From Amycolatopsis sp. GM8 (lineage in GTDB: Bacteria; Actinomycetota; Actinomycetes; Mycobacteriales; Pseudonocardiaceae), in contig NZ_JAJKFK010000001.1 in NCBI RefSeq assembly GCF_021653975.1, forward strand, positions 1,084,863-1,148,862: a stretch of 64,000 nt of DNA. Direction: 5' to 3'. This document shows positions 42,150 to 50,620 of this stretch, one piece after another (position 1 is the first letter of the stretch; each line of letters opens with the position of its first letter). Made by a program: the position numbers and the translations under genes. The notes under the pieces were generated by a model that saw only the letters and a program-made list of their open reading frames with translations, did not search any database and had not been told where the DNA came from.

Positions 42150-42170
42150 CCCAAGGGATCTCACCTTGGG
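42150..42170. repeat. small perfect hairpin
   Basis: CCCAAGG (42150-42156) and CCTTGGG (42164-42170) pair with a 7-nt loop. It lies between the twin GGA-loop hairpins and the large nested palindrome and is part of the same run of structured non-coding DNA. Confidence 0.45.
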
Positions 42171-42179
42171 TGGGTGGTT

Positions 42180-42335
42180 GAGTTGGGTGGTCATCCCGTC
42201 GCCTGCGGTTTTCGAATATCACTTTTCCTCAGAGCCGCAAGCTTTGGTCTCTCGGCTGCCCGCCGGGCAGGAAGGTTGCGGCCCTGACGAAAAGTGATCG
42301 TTCCTGTGTCAGGCGACGGGATGACCACCCAACTC
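42180..42335. repeat. 156-bp nested palindrome
   Basis: The outer arms 42180-42205 and 42310-42335 are exact reverse complements over 26 bp. Inside them ATCACTTTTC (42218-42227) begins a 15-nt arm pairing, with one mismatch, to 42284-42298; then GCCGCAA (42234-42240) pairs with TTGCGGC (42276-42282); and CTGCCCG-C-CGGGCAG (42256-42270) forms an inner hairpin. The stems are strictly nested around one axis. No open frame with a ribosome site crosses the element. Function unknown. Confidence 0.65.
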
Positions 42336-42393
42336 GGGCCGTGGGCATTCGCCCCGGCTCTGCCGTGGGTGTTCGCTCTCGTTCCGTTGCCTT

Positions 42394-43362
42394 TTAAAAC
42401 AGTGCGGAGGCTAGGTCCCTTCGGGCTTTTGCCACCCGTTCGTCCGCTGGGTCGAACAGGTCGAAGAGGCCTACCAGGTGTTGCCGTACGCGGTTACGGT
42501 CGTCGCCGAAGGTGCGGCGGATTGTGGTGATCAGCCTGGCGAAGGCGTCCTCGATCTTGTTCTGTGCCACTTCGAAGTCCGCCGCCGCGAGTTGGGCGTC
42601 CAGGTCGCCCGGGTCGGCGTCGGCGCGGGCCACGGCTGACGGATCCGCCGACTCGGCCCTGGCGGCGAACCGGACCTGGGTGAGCGCGGCCTTCGCCAGC
42701 TCGTTCGCCGGTTCGACGTCGAGGATCCGCTGGTAAGCCGCCTCGGCACCGGGGTAGTCACCGCGCTCGAAGGCGTCTTCGGCCTCGGTGAAGCGCGGGT
42801 CGTCCGGCTCCTCGACCTCTTCCCCTCCGCCGGGCTGTGCGTCCCGGATGCTGGGCAGTTTGTCCTTGAGCGCGTCCAGCAGCGCGTTGAGCCACTTCTT
42901 GATCTCGGGTTCCGGCAGGGCACCCGCGAAGGCGTCGACCGGCTGGCCACCGGCGATCGCGACCACCGTCGGGATGCTCTGCGCCCCGAACAGCTGCGCG
43001 ATCCGCGGGTTCGCGTCCACATCGACCTTCGCCAGCACCCAGGCACCGCCGGCCTGCGAAGCGAGCCGCTCCAGCACCGGGCTGAGCTGCTTGCACGGCC
43101 CGCACCAGTCGGCCCACAGGTCCACGATCACGAGCTGCTGCAGGGAACGGTCGACGACCTCGGCCTGGAAGGAGGCCTCGGTGACCTCGATGATCGCGCC
43201 GCCGGCGGCCGGTGCCTGCTGCTGCGGGGACCCCGACGTAGAGGTGGCCGGCTGCTGGCGTGCGGCGTCCGCGCGTGCCTTCAGCGCGGACAGATCGACC
43301 GCACCCGACAGCGCGGCCGACATGGCTGCTGAGTTCGCTGCTGATCCGCGTGGGTTCGTCAC
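42394..43362 (-). CDS. thioredoxin-domain tetratricopeptide protein (YbbN/CnoX-like)
   Basis: The 322-residue protein has a thioredoxin domain (about residues 55-165) with an intact active site [16 protein letters not shown] and cis-Pro in SIPTVVAI, then a TPR-like region (about 190-320, for example [20 protein letters not shown]). This order matches YbbN/CnoX, a redox-chaperone that works with chaperonins in proteobacteria; unlike the E. coli protein the CGPC cysteines are present here. The N-terminal 50 residues are Ala/Gln/Ser-rich. GTG 43362 is used; an ATG about 13 codons later is possible. Confidence 0.88.
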   Translation of the reverse strand: MTNPRGSAANSAAMSAALSGAVDLSALKARADAARQQPATSTSGSPQQQAPAAGGAIIEVTEASFQAEVVDRSLQQLVIVDLWADWCGPCKQLSPVLERLASQAGGAWVLAKVDVDANPRIAQLFGAQSIPTVVAIAGGQPVDAFAGALPEPEIKKWLNALLDALKDKLPSIRDAQPGGGEEVEEPDDPRFTEAEDAFERGDYPGAEAAYQRILDVEPANELAKAALTQVRFAARAESADPSAVARADADPGDLDAQLAAADFEVAQNKIEDAFARLITTIRRTFGDDRNRVRQHLVGLFDLFDPADERVAKARRDLASALF

Positions 43363-43393
43363 GCTTCCATCCTGGCACGCGTTCCCACAGGAA

Positions 43394-43690
43394 TCACCGC
43401 AGGTGCTGTTCCACCCGCTCCACTTTCGCCTCCAGCTGACCGGTGTACCCGGGCCGGATGTCGGCCTTCAACACCAGCGACACCCGCGCAGCGCCCTGAC
43501 CAGCGGCTTCCACCGCGCGTTTGACGACGTCCAGCACCTCGTCCCACTCGCCTTCGACGTTGGTGAACATCGCGTTGGTGGAATTCGGCAGTCCCGAATC
43601 CCGGACAACCTGGACCGCCCGCGCGACGGCCTCGCTGACTCCCCCATCCGGGTCTCCGCCGGACGGGCTGACACTGAATGCGACGAGCAT
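43394..43690 (-). CDS. MTH1187/YkoF-family thiamine-binding-like protein
   Basis: The 98-residue protein matches the small ferredoxin-fold family typified by MTH1187 and YkoF, reported to bind thiamine-like ligands: [20 protein letters not shown] at the start, [20 protein letters not shown] in the middle and [20 protein letters not shown] at the end. It probably forms multimers and binds a small molecule in the cytoplasm; a role in thiamine precursor salvage is suggested for relatives. AAGGAAGGGA precedes ATG 43690. It is upstream of the thioredoxin-like gene in the same direction. Confidence 0.82.
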   Translation of the reverse strand: MLVAFSVSPSGGDPDGGVSEAVARAVQVVRDSGLPNSTNAMFTNVEGEWDEVLDVVKRAVEAAGQGAARVSLVLKADIRPGYTGQLEAKVERVEQHLR

Positions 43691-43764
43691 GATGGTCCCT
43701 TCCTTGGCTTTCCCGCCCCCACCCTGCCCCATCGGGTGGTTACACGCTGGTAGCTTGCCTGGTC

Positions 43765-44265
43765 ATGAACCGCCCACTGCCGTTCGACCCGATCGCCCGC
43801 GCCGCCGAGCTGTGGGAGGACCGGGTCGGCCCCTCCGGCACGATGGCCGCGGTGACCGGGTTGATGCGCGTCCAGCAGATCGTCCAATCCTCCGTGGACG
43901 GCGCGCTGAAACCCCACGGGCTCACCTTCGCCCGCTACGAGGCGCTCGTGCTGCTGAGTTTCGCCCGCCGCTCCAGCCTGCCGATGCGGGTGATGGGCGA
44001 GCGCCTGCAGCTGCATCCCACCAGCGTGACGAACATCGTCGACCGGCTCGAGCGCGACGGGCTGGTCAAGCGCGTCCCGCACCCGACCGACCGCCGCACG
44101 ACGCTGGTCGAGATCACCGACGACGGCCGCGCCCGGCACGCCGAGGCGACCAAAGCGGTCACCGGGATCGACTTCGGGCTCGTCGGCCTCACCGCGAACC
44201 AGACCGTCCAGCTGACCGACCTGCTCACGAAGATCCGCAAAGCCACCGGCGACTTCGTCGACTGA
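43765..44265 (+). CDS. MarR-family transcriptional regulator
   Basis: The 166-residue protein has the MarR winged helix: PHGLTFARYEALVLLSFAR, the recognition helix HPTSVTNIVDRLERDGLVKR and the wing PHPTDRRTTLVEITDDGR. It has no divergent enzyme partner; the 74-bp gap upstream separates it from the thiamine-binding-like gene, which could be its target. The start region MNRPLPFDPIARAAELWEDR is a common N-terminal form in this subgroup. It is followed at once by a strong terminator. Confidence 0.92.
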   Translation: MNRPLPFDPIARAAELWEDRVGPSGTMAAVTGLMRVQQIVQSSVDGALKPHGLTFARYEALVLLSFARRSSLPMRVMGERLQLHPTSVTNIVDRLERDGLVKRVPHPTDRRTTLVEITDDGRARHAEATKAVTGIDFGLVGLTANQTVQLTDLLTKIRKATGDFVD

Positions 44266-44266
44266 C

Positions 44267-44304
44267 GAGAAAGCCCCCGCCCGGAGCCGGGCGGGGGCTT
44301 TCTC
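44267..44304. terminator. bidirectional intrinsic terminator hairpin
   Basis: GAGAAAGCCCCCGCCCG (44267-44283) and CGGGCGGGGGCTTTCTC (44288-44304) pair exactly over 17 bp with a 4-nt loop. It begins one base after the marR stop and lies 12 bp from the stop of the convergent DUF3817 gene. The CTTTCTC end gives a short U-rich run on the plus strand, and GAGAAAG gives the same on the minus strand. Confidence 0.85.
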
Positions 44305-44316
44305 GTGCGCATAAGG

Positions 44317-44691
44317 TCAGGCGGCCGCGGCGTCCGCGGCGGTCTCCCGGACGAACAGGCCGGTGCCGCCGTGGGTGAGCCGCTGCGGGCCGTCGAGCTT
44401 GCCGGTGCGCAGCGCCCACTTCTCGAACCACCAGGTGAACAGCGGCGGGATGCTGGCGAGCAGCGCGATGATGAGGGTCTTCGGCTTCCAGCCGAGGGGC
44501 TTGAACACGGAGAGCGTCACCAGCACATAGCAGATGAAGATCACCCCGTGCACCATGCCCAGCACCGGGACCCCACCCTCGTGGGACGCGGAGAAGCCGT
44601 ACTTCAGGATCATCCCGATCACCAACGCGGCCCAGGAGAGCGCCTCGGCGACTGCGGCCACGCGGAATGCGAGTGCGGCCTTGCTGGACAC
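44317..44691 (-). CDS. DUF3817-family membrane protein
   Basis: The 124-residue protein has three to four hydrophobic helices (LSWAALVIGMILKYGF, VPVLGMVHGVIFICYVLVTL, TLIIALLASIPPLFTWWFEK). The conserved H in GMVHGVIF and the spacing match DUF3817, a small membrane family of unknown role found in many actinobacteria, sometimes fused to or next to MarR or MFS genes. GTG 44691 is chosen because GAGGAGG precedes it; the frame extends upstream without a ribosome site. Confidence 0.83.
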   Translation of the reverse strand: MSSKAALAFRVAAVAEALSWAALVIGMILKYGFSASHEGGVPVLGMVHGVIFICYVLVTLSVFKPLGWKPKTLIIALLASIPPLFTWWFEKWALRTGKLDGPQRLTHGGTGLFVRETAADAAAA

Positions 44692-44795
44692 TGCTTCCTC
44701 CTCAGTGGATAGACACAAAAAAAGTCCGGCAACGTGTCAACCACGATGTCGGACGTTCTTGGTGTCCAGTGTGCGCCGTGACGGTGCTCACGGGA

Positions 44796-44833
44796 ACAGC
44801 GGGGGTCGTGAGCATTCTCACGACCCCCGCTGT
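44796..44833. terminator. 17-bp terminator-like hairpin after the GH92 genes
   Basis: ACAGCGGGGGTCGTGAG (44796-44812) and CTCACGACCCCCGCTGT (44817-44833) pair exactly with loop CATT. It starts 11 nt beyond the stop of the GH92 gene on the minus strand and would end that operon. A run of T follows only on the plus strand side (GGCGTTTTTC), so classic U-tract termination fits the plus strand better. Confidence 0.7.
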
Positions 44834-44843
44834 CCGGCGTTTT

Positions 44844-47201
44844 TCAGCTGGCGCAGGGGGAAGGCGGCGCCCCGCCCGGACCGGTCGCCCACGTTGCTCT
44901 CGCGGCGTCGGTGGTGAGCCGGAAGTCCAAGGTGGACCCCCGGGTCAGCTGCTCGAGACCGATGTAAGCCCGGTCACTGGCCACACCGTTGACGCGCAGT
45001 CCCTGCACGTACTGGATGCGCGACGCGTCGGCCCCACCGGCCTCGAGCACGATGTCCCGCCGGTTTTCCAGGTGCACCACGGCTTTCGCGAACTGTGGTG
45101 CGCTCAGCACGAATTGTCCGGTGCCCGGCACGGCCGGGTAGAGCCCGAGGCCACTGAACACGTACCAAGCGGACATCTCGCCGAGATCGTCGTTCCCCGT
45201 GACCCCGTTGGGCGCGTTGGTGAACAACGTGTGCGCCGCCCGGACCACCGCGGAGGTCTTCCACGGCTGGCCGACGAGCGTGTACATCCACGGCGTGTGC
45301 AGATCCGGTTCGTTGTTGGGGTTGTACCGGAACTGGTTGTAGTAGTTGTACGGCCCGGTGACCCATTCGTCGCGCACAGTGCCCGCCGGATCCGTCAGCA
45401 GGTCGTTATAGGCGAAGAAGTCGTCGAGCCGCGCGGCCGCCTGCAGCGGCCCTCCCATCCGCTGGACCAGCCCGGGGATGTCCTGCTGGACCAGCCATTG
45501 GTACTGCCAGGCGGTGCCCTCGTGGAACCCGTCCTGGCCCTCCGGGGTGTAGGGCCCGGAAGCCGGGGTGAACCAGTCGCCGCCGGTGACCTTCGGGCGC
45601 GGGAACCCGGTGAACCCGCGATCGGAAACCGTGCTGTCCCAAAGGTTCTGGTAGCTGCGTCCCTTGGCCGCGAGCGCCTGGGCGTCCTGCGTCCGGCCCA
45701 GGCTCTTCGCCATGATCGACAGCGAGCAGTCCGCGAGCGCGTACTCCAACGTCGCCGACGCACCGTGCGCCGGGTCGGTGTCCTGCCCCTTGCTCGGGAA
45801 GTTCGGGTCGTACTGCACGAACCCGCCCGCCTGGTAGCTCTCGTTGCCCGCGCGGCCCTGGAACGGCGAGCTGGCCGGCGGGATCTGCGTGGAGTTCTGC
45901 AGAAGTGCTTGGTAGGCCTGGACTTCCAGGCCGTTCAGCGCACCGAACCACCAGAGGTCGACCAGGAACGGCGTGACCGGATCGCCGGTCATCGTGTTCG
46001 TCTCCTGGTTCGCGTACGCCCACCGCGGCAGCCAGCCACCCTGGTCGTGGATCGCGAGCAGGGTCCGCGCGATGTCCCGCGCCCGGTCGGGCCGCAGCAA
46101 CGCCAGCAGCTGGTTCTGCGAGCGATACGTGTCCCACAGCGAGAAGTACTGGTAGTACGTCCAGCCGGCGGCGCGGTGCACCTGGTTGTCGAAGCCGCGG
46201 TAGCGACCGTCGACATCGTTGCCCGTCAACGGTTGCAGCAACGTGTGGTACAGCGAGGTGTAGAATACGGTCCGGTTGTCCGTACTGCCGCCGCTGATAT
46301 CCACAGTGGACAGTTCTTGGCGCCAGTCGCGCTGTGCCGCTGCCTTGACCCGGTCGAAGCTCTTGCCTCCTTCGGCCGCGAGGTTCCGGCGGGCGCCATC
46401 AGCGTCCACATAGGAAATCGCCGTGGTGGCGGTGATCGAGCCGGGATCGGCGAACGTGAGCCACGCACCGCGCAGCCCGGCACCACCCGCCGACTCCTTG
46501 CTGCCCGCGGTGCCACCGGTCGGCGACCACGTGCCGTAGGAGGCGAACGGCTTGTCGAACGTGGTACGGAAGTACGTCGTGTACGGCTTGCCGCCACAGA
46601 ACGCCTGCGACTGGACCGTTCCCTCGACGGTCCGGTCGTCGACGATCCGGACGCTGCTGCCGCTCACCGGTTCCTTGTCGTTGGCCTGCCCGGTGTTGAC
46701 GAACACGTTGGCCGGACCGGACTTGTCGAACGTGTACCGCTCGACGCCGGTGTGCGTCGTCGCCGTGGTCTCGACGTCGATCCCGCCGGAGCCGGTGAGA
46801 TGCACCTTGTAGTAGCCGGGTTTCCCGACCTCACCGTCGTGCGTGTACGGCGAGGCGTACTGCGTCTGGTCGAAAGTGGACGGTTTCGTGATGTCGAACG
46901 TGCCGGTGGACGGCAGGGTCGACACCAGGCCACCCTGCTCCCAGCAGCCGGCGCCGGAAAGGAAGAAGTGCCCGAACCCGCGGATCGCGGTGTCGGTGTA
47001 CTGATAGCCCGCGTAGTGCGAACCGATCGGACTTACTTGCGTCATACCGAAAGGAGCCGACGCACCCGGGAACGTGTTGCCCTCGTCCTGGGTGCCGATG
47101 AACGTGTTGACGGAGTCGAGCACGTCGCCCGGCGAGGCCGCCGCCACTGGAGTGACGACGGCCGCCGGAACGAGTGCCAGCACCGCGAGAAGTGCCTTCA
47201 A
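44844..47201 (-). CDS. secreted GH92 alpha-mannosidase
   Basis: The 785-residue protein has a Sec signal peptide (MKALLAVLALVPAAVV, cleavage near VAAASPG). It belongs to glycoside hydrolase family 92, calcium-dependent exo-alpha-mannosidases acting with inversion. Family marks include GNTFPGASAPFGMTQVSPIG, HEGTAWQYQWLVQQDIPG with the likely catalytic-acid Glu, and GNDDLGEMSAWYVFSGLGL, whose Asp residues belong to the base site. Linkage preference (1,2, 1,3, 1,4 or phospho-mannose) cannot be told. It follows the larger GH92 gene by 3 nt and shares its operator upstream. Confidence 0.92.
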   Translation of the reverse strand: MKALLAVLALVPAAVVTPVAAASPGDVLDSVNTFIGTQDEGNTFPGASAPFGMTQVSPIGSHYAGYQYTDTAIRGFGHFFLSGAGCWEQGGLVSTLPSTGTFDITKPSTFDQTQYASPYTHDGEVGKPGYYKVHLTGSGGIDVETTATTHTGVERYTFDKSGPANVFVNTGQANDKEPVSGSSVRIVDDRTVEGTVQSQAFCGGKPYTTYFRTTFDKPFASYGTWSPTGGTAGSKESAGGAGLRGAWLTFADPGSITATTAISYVDADGARRNLAAEGGKSFDRVKAAAQRDWRQELSTVDISGGSTDNRTVFYTSLYHTLLQPLTGNDVDGRYRGFDNQVHRAAGWTYYQYFSLWDTYRSQNQLLALLRPDRARDIARTLLAIHDQGGWLPRWAYANQETNTMTGDPVTPFLVDLWWFGALNGLEVQAYQALLQNSTQIPPASSPFQGRAGNESYQAGGFVQYDPNFPSKGQDTDPAHGASATLEYALADCSLSIMAKSLGRTQDAQALAAKGRSYQNLWDSTVSDRGFTGFPRPKVTGGDWFTPASGPYTPEGQDGFHEGTAWQYQWLVQQDIPGLVQRMGGPLQAAARLDDFFAYNDLLTDPAGTVRDEWVTGPYNYYNQFRYNPNNEPDLHTPWMYTLVGQPWKTSAVVRAAHTLFTNAPNGVTGNDDLGEMSAWYVFSGLGLYPAVPGTGQFVLSAPQFAKAVVHLENRRDIVLEAGGADASRIQYVQGLRVNGVASDRAYIGLEQLTRGSTLDFRLTTDAARATWATGPGGAPPSPCAS

Positions 47202-47204
47202 GCT

Positions 47205-50200
47205 TCAGCCCACCCCGATCGCGAAGACGTGCAACTGTCCACCCGAGACGGTCGACGGCAATGTGACACTTTGGACGGTCTTGCCCGCCGCGAGCGTGAT
47301 CGGCGTGCTCGCGAACACATAGGTGTTGATCTGCTGCGGATCGCCGCCGCCGCTGTTGCGGTACGGCGTGGTGAACGCGATCTGGTTACCGAAGGACGGT
47401 TGCCCGCCACCGCCACCGAGCGTCCAGTCCGAGAACCCGAGGCTCGCGGTGCTGGTGCTGCCGTCGGTGTAGGTGATCGTCACGGTGCCGGACGCGTTGC
47501 CGTTCGACCCCGCACCGAGGAACGCGAGCCGCCCACTGCCGGACAGGTTCACGGTTTGCCCTTGCACGGCAACGTTGTTCGGTGCGCCGACCGGGTAGTT
47601 CGGCCAGCTGTAGGACAATCCGTTCACCGTCACCGTGCTGCCCGCCTTCGCACCGGCCGCGGCCAGCGCATCGGACGAATAGCTGAAGCCGCCGCCGTCG
47701 AAGTTCGCCGCGGCGGGCTTGGCATCGGGCGAGATCCCCGCGTTGTTCACGGTCGCCAGCCAGCTGCCCGGTTGCGCGACCAGCACGCCGAGTGTCGCGG
47801 ACAGCTGCTGCCCGGCGCCGGTCAACGTGACCGGTACCTGGTAGGAACCTTCGGCGGTACCGTCCGCGACGGCGACCGTCACCGAAACCTGAGCCTTGCC
47901 ACCAGCGGGAATCGCGAGGTCACCGGAGGCCGGGGTGACCGTGATGCCCGCCGGTGGCGCGGCAGTCCAGTGCCAGGTCCGGGCGGTGCCGGACAGGTCC
48001 TGCGCGCCGATCGCCGCGGTACCGCTCGCGCCGCCCGGCACCACCACCCGCGACGGGTCCACAAAGGACAACGCCGGGGTTTCGCCTTCCCGGAACGACG
48101 GTGGCGCGTCAGCGGGAGCAGCGCCCCACGACGTGTCAGGCGTGCTGGACAGCGTGTAGTCGAGCGTGCCGCCGGACGTAACGAACGACTCGGGCAACCA
48201 CGGCTTGGTCGTGCTGGTGCCGTTGACCTTCAGCCCCGTCACGTACTGCCCGCTGCCGCTGGCGTTGATGGTGATCTTCTTGCCCAGCCCCGTGGTCAGC
48301 ACGACCTTCGAGAACAGCGGCGAGCCGAGCACCAGCTCCGAGCGACCGGGGATCTCCGGGTACATGCCGAGCGCCGACCACACGTACCAGGACGACATCT
48401 GACCGAGATCGTCGTTGCCGACCAGGCCTTCCGGGTTCGGGTTGTACAACTCGGTCATCGACCGGCGCACGATCGCCTGTGTCTTGTACGGCGCGCCCGC
48501 GAAGTCGTACAGCCACGGCGCGTTGGCGTTGGGCTCGTTGCCCATGAACGCGTGCGGATCCTGGGTTCCCGCGTTCAGTTCGGTGAAGAATTCGTCCAAA
48601 CGCGACTGAACGGCCTGGTTCCCGCCGAACGCCGTGACCAGTCCGGCGACGTCGTAGGGCACCATCCAGCTGTACTGCGCGCCGTTGCCCTCGACCCAGC
48701 CCGATGAACTGCCCGGGTTGTACGGCGAGGTGAACGTGCCGTCCGCCTGCCGCGGCTGCAGGTAACCACTCGCCGGGTTGTAGAGGTTCTGCCAGTTCTG
48801 GGCCCGCTTCATGAAGTTCTGGTACGTCGAACTGTCCCCGAGCCGCGCCGCGAGCTGCGCGATCGAGAAGTCCGCGCTGGTGTACTCGAGCGTGTCCGCA
48901 CCGGCACCCGGCACGTACCCGAGGTTCTGGTAGTCCTCGAGCCCCGGCCGTTCGGTGTAGCCCTGCGTGGTCGGCTGCGTGGCGCCGCGGATCATCGACA
49001 ACAACGCGTTGTTCGCGCCGAAGTCCTTGGCGCCGAAGGCATACGCGCTGGACACGATGATGTGGTACGGGTCGCCGTTCATCACGCCCGTGTAGTCGTT
49101 CGCCACCGTCCAGCGGTCCCACGACCCGCCCTGGGCCGCGTAGGCGATCATCGACCGGGCGATGTCGGAGGTCTCCTTTGGCGCCAGCAAAGCCAAAAGC
49201 TGGATTTCCGAACGATAGATGTCCCAGCCGGAGAAGTTCGTGTACATGGCGTGGCCGCGATCGGCCGTGTGCACGCGACCGTCGAAGCCGGTGTACTTAC
49301 CGTCCACATCGGAGAAGATGTTCGGCTGGATCAGCGAGTGGTACAGCGCGGTGTAGAAGGTGGTCTTGTCCGCGTCCGAGCCGCCGGTCACCTGGACCTG
49401 GTTCAACCGGTCGTTCCACGCCTTCCGGGCCGCGGCCGCGACGTCTTCGAACGAGCGGCGGCTGTTCTCCGCCTTGACGTTCGCCTGTGCTCCATCAGCG
49501 GATACAAAGGACAGTCCGACTTGGACATTGACCGTCGAGCCTGGCGCGAACGTGACGTAGCCGCCGCTGCCGGGACCGCTCACCGTGGTGTTCGTCGGCG
49601 GCCTCGACTGCGAGCGGGCCATCGCCGTCTGTGGAGCGAGTTTCGCTTGTGCGCCACCGTTTTCGGCGGCCTTGTTCGGGGTGACGGTACCGTTGCGCCA
49701 GGTCCCGATCGACGCGAACGGGGTGTCGAACTTCGCGTAGAAGTACACGCGGTAGTGCGAGTCGGTGCCGCAGAACCGGCCGCTGGACGCCCAGCCGCTG
49801 ATGCTGTCGCGGCCGATGGTGATCTGCGCGTCATCGGTGCCCATGATCGAGCCGGAGCTGTTGACCATCAGCGTCGCCGGGCTGTTCTGCGGGTAGGTGA
49901 ACCGCCCGGAGCCGGTGCGCTGGGTCGCGCTCAGCTCGACGTTCACGCCGCTGTCCAGCTTGACCGAGTACTTGCCGGCGCTCGCCTGCTCGTTCGCGTG
50001 CGAGAACGGCATCGTGTAGCGGCCGGGATCGGTCGCGGGCGATGTGGTGACCTCACCCGCGTAGGGGATGAACGGGATGTCTTCGTACGTGTCGCAGCCC
50101 GCGCCGGACAGGTGCGTCAGGCTGAAACCCTTGAGCGCGGTGCTGTCGTAGAAGTAGCCGCCCTGCTGTTCGGTGACCGTGTCCGGGCTCCACTGGACCA

Positions 50201-50435
50201 TCCCGAACGGGACCACCGCGCCGGGGAAGGTGTTCCCCGCGCCGCCGCCGGTGCCCTGGTCCGCGCCGCCCGGCCGGGTGCCGACGAAGGGGTTGACCCA
50301 CTTCGCCAGGTCCTGCGGCGGGGGCGCCGCGTCCGCCTGCACGGCCGGCAGCACACCTGAGGTAACCACGAGGCCGGCGAAGAGCGCCAGCGCCCGTCTG
50401 CTGCGCCGTTGGTTACCAACCCGCGAAAGCCTCAT
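47205..50435 (-). CDS. secreted multidomain GH92 alpha-mannosidase with NEW3-like and C-terminal beta domains
   Basis: The 1076-residue protein has a signal peptide (ALALFAGLVVTSGVLP, cleavage near ADAAPPP) and a full GH92 region (about 35-780) with GNTFPGAVVPFGMVQWSPDT, WVEGNGAQYSWMVPYDVAG and GNDDLGQMSSWYVWSALGMY. It is followed by a NEW3/NPCBM-associated-like beta domain (about 810-890, WHWTAAPPAGITVTPASGDL) and a roughly 170-residue beta-rich domain (LSGSGRLAFLGAGSNGNASG) that may bind carbohydrate. ATG 50435 follows AGGAGGGG. An operator-like palindrome lies 12 bp upstream. It is the first gene of the two-GH92 operon. Confidence 0.92.
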   Translation of the reverse strand: MRLSRVGNQRRSRRALALFAGLVVTSGVLPAVQADAAPPPQDLAKWVNPFVGTRPGGADQGTGGGAGNTFPGAVVPFGMVQWSPDTVTEQQGGYFYDSTALKGFSLTHLSGAGCDTYEDIPFIPYAGEVTTSPATDPGRYTMPFSHANEQASAGKYSVKLDSGVNVELSATQRTGSGRFTYPQNSPATLMVNSSGSIMGTDDAQITIGRDSISGWASSGRFCGTDSHYRVYFYAKFDTPFASIGTWRNGTVTPNKAAENGGAQAKLAPQTAMARSQSRPPTNTTVSGPGSGGYVTFAPGSTVNVQVGLSFVSADGAQANVKAENSRRSFEDVAAAARKAWNDRLNQVQVTGGSDADKTTFYTALYHSLIQPNIFSDVDGKYTGFDGRVHTADRGHAMYTNFSGWDIYRSEIQLLALLAPKETSDIARSMIAYAAQGGSWDRWTVANDYTGVMNGDPYHIIVSSAYAFGAKDFGANNALLSMIRGATQPTTQGYTERPGLEDYQNLGYVPGAGADTLEYTSADFSIAQLAARLGDSSTYQNFMKRAQNWQNLYNPASGYLQPRQADGTFTSPYNPGSSSGWVEGNGAQYSWMVPYDVAGLVTAFGGNQAVQSRLDEFFTELNAGTQDPHAFMGNEPNANAPWLYDFAGAPYKTQAIVRRSMTELYNPNPEGLVGNDDLGQMSSWYVWSALGMYPEIPGRSELVLGSPLFSKVVLTTGLGKKITINASGSGQYVTGLKVNGTSTTKPWLPESFVTSGGTLDYTLSSTPDTSWGAAPADAPPSFREGETPALSFVDPSRVVVPGGASGTAAIGAQDLSGTARTWHWTAAPPAGITVTPASGDLAIPAGGKAQVSVTVAVADGTAEGSYQVPVTLTGAGQQLSATLGVLVAQPGSWLATVNNAGISPDAKPAAANFDGGGFSYSSDALAAAGAKAGSTVTVNGLSYSWPNYPVGAPNNVAVQGQTVNLSGSGRLAFLGAGSNGNASGTVTITYTDGSTSTASLGFSDWTLGGGGGQPSFGNQIAFTTPYRNSGGGDPQQINTYVFASTPITLAAGKTVQSVTLPSTVSGGQLHVFAIGVG

Positions 50436-50446
50436 CAGCCCCTCCT

Positions 50447-50458
50447 GACAACCTTGTC
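50447..50458. promoter_or_regulatory. LacI-type operator before the GH92 operon
   Basis: GACAACCTTGTC is an 11-of-12 match to the perfect palindrome GACAACGTTGTC found at the lacI gene. It sits 12 bp upstream of the GH92 operon start codon, overlapping the leader region, and is well placed to repress the mannosidase genes. Confidence 0.7.
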
Positions 50459-50620
50459 GTGGCGCTTCACTGTCGTTATCCGCTGACAAGCAGGTCAAGG
50501 ATCAGGGCAAATCCTGTCTCGTTCCGGACAGGACATACTCCATACGTCGCAAGGGATACAGCCGACATCTCGTCCGGACCATTGACAACCGGACGGCGCG
50601 GGTGTCCAATGCCCGATATT

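Noticed and set aside
44701-44760. Attenuator hairpin upstream of the DUF3817 gene (GTCCGGCA pairing with TGTCGGAC)
   Set aside because: The stem has a mismatch in only eight pairs and a long loop; too weak to list as a feature.
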